Origin: Adiantum capillus-veneris
Taxonomy: Eukaryota; Streptophyta; Polypodiopsida; Polypodiales; Pteridaceae
Reading direction: 5' to 3'
DNA length: 64,000 nucleotides
Assembly (NCBI GenBank): GCA_014529385.2
Contig: CM043954.1
Span: 91,539,747-91,603,746 of the forward strand
Notes under the pieces: model-generated
The model's database searches: none
What the model saw: the letters and a program-made list of their open reading frames with translations, nothing else
Told to the model about the DNA's origin: nothing
Program-made: the position numbers and the translations under genes
Shown: piece by piece, positions 58,626-64,000 of the stretch
Numbering within the stretch: the first letter of the stretch is position 1
Layout of the letters: each line of letters opens with the position of its first letter

Positions 58626-59440
58626 TTGATCAGGCTTTGTACAATTTCTAAGGTTTCAGAAACTAGAAACCTTACACCTATGTGTGAGAGCGATGCTCCA
58701 AAAATTACAAATGCAGAGAATATTAGAGATCTTCTGTGGGATGAAGTGGATGATGAGGGAATGAGGTACCAGCAGGTGCATCAAGATTTTAAAGCTAGAA
58801 GCGACGAAGATGGTATACCGGATTGTCTACCGAAATGGCAAGACAACCAAAATTTTCAAAAGATGTTTATCAGGTTTACCAGAAGATATGCACAGTATGG
58901 GTTTTTTATTTTATTCCCCTTACTAGTCATCATGTCAGAGATCTTATGTTTGCCAGCAGAGGGGAGTAGTTGCTCATGTGTGCATTCCAAAGGACAAATT
59001 TTGTTCCCAATTATCAACAAGGTTTGGGTGCTTCCACTTGATTCTGGACAGATTTTCCAGTTTTGCAAAGAATACATGTGCTATGTGCTCAACATGAAGT
59101 TCAAACTGAGAGAATCCGACAAATTTTTGAAGCAAATTCAAAATGGTTGCATGCTATTGGGGCCAAGCTATGGTGTTATGTTATGTGACGCCTTTAGAGT
59201 ATGCAGACAATATGGGTTTTTGAAGCCACACATTTTGGAGGGGTATTATGAAGATCCAATGTTTGGGCAGTTTCTTCTTATTCCATTTGATTGGTAGGAG
59301 GACTACCCGATGGCTATGGCTTTGGATAGGGGGATGTCTATGTGTCCTAAAACAGGGATTTATGTGCCAACCAGAATAATTCTTGAAGATTTGATGCAAT
59401 TGGCACATACCAGAGGATGTGCAGGTTCAGAGGGGGTGGA
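58626..59440 (+). pseudogene. Unrecognised ORF at the 3' end of element F
   Basis: Open from 58,626 to 59,297 (223 codons). After one TAG the same frame continues ('EDYPMAMALDRGMSM', 'GIYVPTRIILEDLMQLAHTR') up to the purine tract. Composition is ordinary protein-like, with a hydrophobic segment ('FFILFPLLVIMSEILCL') near residue 95 that could be a membrane helix or a buried core. No gag, protease, RT or integrase motif. Position directly before the purine tract makes it F's terminal coding region or captured host sequence. I do not recognise it. Confidence 0.5.
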
Positions 59441-59938
59441 TGTCGTGCCCCTTTGCGGGCACGGTGAGAAAAAGCAATACTGAGCGGCATTTAGAATCTT
59501 TCACCAAATTATGATCTATGCTAGGGTTTGATTATGTCATCAAATCCTTGACATGTATGCTAACTGTGGTTTTCAAAGGCCAGAAAGGCTCTAGGAAGGC
59601 CTAAACAAGATGGCAAGACAAGCAGAGCTACATAGAAAAAGATATGCCAGTGTGATGTTGGAATGCTTTGCAGATCCCCGACGGATTTGACAAGTACAAG
59701 TGAATGATCAAAGCTGATGTTCGTGGGTAAAGTTGAAGTGCTCAAGTTGTGAATCCTATCGGTCTTTCCGATTTGGCAATCAGAGTCTTAAGTAGCAAGC
59801 TATGAGCTGTCAAAGTTGGGATGGGGGCCGGTTCAGGGGCGGAATAGTCGCATTGGGAGATGTTCCATCGAAGATTTTGGGTGGTTATCAATGTTCTGAT
59901 GAGAAGTGTGTGAAGAATCGAGTCTACAGGAGCTGACA
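59441..59938 (+). repeat. 3' LTR of element F
   Basis: 498 bp, TGTCGTGCC...GCTGACA, followed by GCATGT. Confidence 0.75.
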
Positions 59939-59949
59939 GCATGTCAATC

Positions 59950-60230
59950 GGGATCCAGAGTGAGGAGATATGGCTTATTGAAGTTGGCCTGGATGCATGC
60001 AAAATGTTGTGCTTGGCAATGCTTTGACCGTCATGCATGTCAAAAGTGGTGCACTTCGGAAGCATCAAAGTCATTATGCTTGGCATAACCTTAGTTGCTA
60101 TGTATGCCAAATGTGGTGCCACTAAAGAGTTTTTTTTTCCCAACAATGTTTGGGTCAGCAAGTATATGTGCTACACCTTTGGAGAATGCTTAACCATGAT
60201 GATGGAGCATCCATACATGGTAGAATGGTG
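59950..60230 (+). pseudogene. Possible pentatricopeptide-repeat gene remnant
   Basis: Plus-strand codons read 'VGLDACKMLCLAML' and, after a break, 'GITLVAMYAKCGATKE', which resembles the 'LVDMYAKCG' core of plant PLS-type PPR proteins. Only one and a half repeats, so support is thin. The LTR of F also contains 'LDMYANCGF' in one frame, which weakens the case for a host gene. Confidence 0.25.
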
Positions 60231-63095
60231 AAGCTTGGGGTCACAAGGAACGCTTAGGAAGCATTCAAAACTCTTCTTTGACAAGGAATGCTTAGAAGGA
60301 ATTCAAACTCTTGTTTGATCTGTTTACAGCAAGTACAAAACCAAGTCAAGCTATCATGTCATTGTGTAGCTTTGTATGCCGCCAAGGGTTGTCAAGCTGT
60401 TGTCTGCGTCCTCAAAGTCAGAGTATCTTCCTACAACAATGATCGCATGCCGGCTTGCACAGCACAACCCTCAGCAAATGATTTTGATCTTTGTGAAAGG
60501 GCAAATTACCAATATACCTCGGAAATTCCCAAAACGCCCTTAAAATTTTAAAATTTTCCAATATACGACCAAAAATCCCAGAAAAGACCCTTCACTTGTC
60601 CAAAATACCCCTCATTAGCCTCGTAAATCTAAACGACAAATTTCTTTGTAACTCTGGAAGATTAGTTCTCCCCCCCCCCCCCCAATAGAAGATAATAAAA
60701 CTAGGATTATATATGAAATTGTTCATCATTTTTAGACATAGATGCCTCTATTTGTGAGTGCACTCGTGAATAGTTGTGTAGAAAACTTAAAAATAACTCC
60801 CCCTTGTCATGAATAGTATAATATGCAACCAAAGCCCACATGAACTAACACCCACTCTAAAATAGCATGCTACTCATTGACAAGGTCAATGATGTCATGG
60901 TCATTCTATCTAGAGCTACATAAGCTTCATCCCTCTATATTCTTTATACACTCACTCTTTCATTTACTCAGGTACTGTTGTTATCAACATGGGTTATCTA
61001 ATTCATTTATTGTACACCTCTCTTTGTGACCAAGTAATCGTTGTTGGTTACCCATCTGCACAATTTGCACATCTATTTTTTGGGTTATTGTTCTAGTAAT
61101 TGATGACGTGATTGGATGGACGAGGAGTAGACAAAAAAGAGTTCTCACCTCAAATTGTGTGCTAGCCTCAATATGTTGAGCAATTAAAACTCCCTCATGC
61201 AAATTTGTGGGACCTTGCTCGTGGACCCTATAAAATATCATGGGTTCCACCCTTGCACATTCTACTCATTGATTCAATTTTACAACAAATTGGGCCACAG
61301 GTTCATGTAACTTCTATTTAAGTTTATTGTTATATGTGAATTTTTGTCACGCAAATTATTGTATTAGAAGTTTCTTTAAACATGGCCATGATGTTTTCAC
61401 ATGTTCAAGTTGTTGTACCTACCAGCTAGCTATAGTTCTTCTGATAGTGTTCAAATTTTCAAGGCTTGACAATTCAGATGCCATCCATGATAGCTTGCAA
61501 CATGCTCAAAATAGTTAGTCCATGTTAATATTTCTTCTATAAGGAGGGAGAAGGTCTTAGGATGCACTTCATTGTCCATCCTAGGAGCCTTAACTTGTTT
61601 GGGGCAAGAAGGTAATGACCAAGAAGAAAAATTTGTCAAAAGCTTGCAAATCAACTCCAACAAGATGTAAGATATTGAACTTTGAACCTCCTTTCTTATG
61701 TATTTTGATCTCCATAAATAGTTATTACAAGGTGATGACAAAGAAGGGGATCACCACCAAGGAGGGTGAGCCATCTATGACCTAGTCTAGTGCGCTGACA
61801 AGAAAATGATGACTAGGTAGGGACTCACAATGTAAAGGATCCTTGATCCTGACCACAAAGACCTGTATACAATGAATCTTTCGCCTTGGTAGAGACACTG
61901 GCTTAAATCATACAATGAAAAAGTTGAAATAGTGGCAACCATGCACTAGCTATTTCATTGTAGGAAAGTAAGAATCCCAAGTTGAGACCTTACGCTTTGA
62001 ACCGCCAAGCAGAGGAACATCTTCATCATCTTTAAACATGCATGTTCCATGCTGAACCGCCAAGCCAAGACAATGGCATGACACCCCAATCTCATTCTTC
62101 CAACACTACCTCACATTTTGAATTCAAAAAATAAAATCAACAAATATCCTTGATAGCTTCCATTTGCATCCTCCATCCATCCGACTTTTATTTTAGCAGC
62201 TTCCATACAACCTTCTACATGCAACTATACACCAGCTTCTCTAATTCTTTCTTGCATTCCTCACAAACCTTCATAAATGCAAATCAGAATGACTTATGTG
62301 CTAATGCTTCTTATTCTAAATACAAATGCAGGGTTACAAGCTTAATTGAAACAAACTTAAACCTATAGCTTGTGTCGATAACACATCATCACAAACCCAC
62401 CCTGGCTCTACCACCATGCTAAGAAACCTAACGTGACATTGTTCAAAGTGTTGGTGATGATAACTCGAAACAGATGAGGGTGCATCATATTCCCTTGCTC
62501 AAGAGTAGCGAGAAACAAGAGTAGAACATCCCACACTTTGTTCTCTTCTCCATCTGCTCAACCATCATTTGCAGGCTTATCACACAAGCTCTCACTCATT
62601 TACCTTTACAAGTGCACACGCACGCGCGCACACACACATAAACCATGCACATCTAGCGCTTTTAAGAGTACTTTCACATACAGGTTCTCACCAAGCTTAC
62701 AACTCTCAAGATAACTGTCTGTGACTGCCTAAGGATTTGTAGCACTCAAGCCTTACAGTCAACCGGTTTGAGCTCAACAGCAAATGGCCTTCTAGACGCA
62801 CAACATAAAGGCGGAGCTTCTAATAAAATGCCTTGATAAAAATGCCTGCTCTCAGCTTTGATGTGACTGAGACGGCGAAAGAATCCAGTTGAGAAGTTTG
62901 TGTAATCAAACATACAATCCTATCGATTCTTTACAAATGGCATTGCCTGCTTTTTTTCCTAAGCTACCAGAAGTATATACAAAGAGAATCTAATCTTGCT
63001 TCGTCTGCAGACGTCGTGTCAATGGATTTACACCTGGTTGTCTCTAAATTTACGCTTGGTTATTGTACATCGCCACCTGTATAACTGTACATGTG
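60231..63095. other. Intergenic stretch downstream of the UPF0183 gene
   Basis: About 2.9 kb. I see only short frames, a C-rich run (60,671-60,684) and a short CA/CG-rich tract (62,612-62,638). Part of it is probably the 3' untranslated region of the minus-strand gene. No transposon ends found. Confidence 0.4.
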
Positions 63096-63999
<904 letters not shown>

Positions 64000-64000
64000 A

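Larger units (their letters stand above)
55511..59938 (+). mobile_element. LTR element 'F' with 6-base target duplicate
   Basis: Two direct repeats of about 498 bp (55,511-56,009 and 59,441-59,938) begin TGTCATGCC/TGTCGTGCC; the right one ends GAGCTGACA. GCATGT lies before the left repeat (55,505-55,510) and after the right (59,939-59,944). A purine tract (AGAGGGGGTGGA, 59,429-59,440) directly precedes the right repeat, so F reads on the plus strand. The left repeat breaks off a few bases before its expected end, where a minus-strand gypsy gag region begins. That suggests a nested insertion or a deletion at the 5' LTR end and primer site. Confidence 0.7.

Overview
The window is repeat-dominated nuclear DNA from a land plant. 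Almost everything recognisable is retrotransposon: Ty3/gypsy and Ty1/copia elements with plant-type primer sites (initiator tRNA-Met and tRNA-Asp), an endonuclease-less Penelope-like element, and long CT/GA and GT microsatellites. One host gene is visible: the last four coding exons of a UPF0183/PHAF1-type gene on the minus strand at 63.1-64.0 kb. The Penelope-like element and the LTR family mix lean towards a non-flowering plant (fern, lycophyte, bryophyte or gymnosperm). That is inference; the species cannot be fixed from the sequence.

Layout. At 1-619 there is an inverted gag fragment of the same family as the next element. A decayed Ty3/gypsy chromovirus, 'G1' (+ strand), runs from 620 to 25,400. 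Its gag is split by element 'A' (2,917-20,515, minus strand, TSD TCTCC). A's own LTR is split by a 7,110-bp Ty1/copia element, 'C1' (3,122-10,231, minus strand, TSD TTCTC). These are three nested generations with exact junctions. G1's 3' LTR is cut at 25,401 by the LTR of minus-strand element 'D'. D-region contents are an LTR, a coiled-coil coding remnant, a ~285-bp tandem array with palindromes, an out-of-place retropepsin, and RT-RNase H-integrase up to about 37.8 kb. Element 'B' (38,431-47,751, minus strand), a relative of A, adjoins it. Then follow an unresolved stretch with a TATA/CT-rich leader, the Penelope-like element (49.5-52.6 kb, minus), quiet DNA with an LTR-like block, element 'F' (55,511-59,938, + strand, TSD GCATGT) carrying a gypsy gag fragment on the opposite strand and an unrecognised plus-strand ORF, more quiet DNA, and the UPF0183 gene.

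The most unusual object is the A/B family. These are LTR elements with LTRs of about 0.8-0.9 kb, a purine tract and (in A) a tRNA-Asp type primer site. I can find no reverse transcriptase or integrase in either copy. Instead they encode one very long reading frame (about 1,377 codons in A) built around paired YxDxxGxxY modules, a zinc-knuckle-like CCHC motif and retropepsin-like segments. In A the frame is never shifted over 4.1 kb, yet it holds ten internal stops, nine of them TAG. Two of those TAGs are shared with B, and one of these sits in a TAG-CAR context.

None of the transposons looks autonomous today: each reading frame has stops, shifts or lost catalytic residues. Boundaries given to the base come from direct comparison of repeat ends. 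Boundaries of decayed coding regions are approximate.
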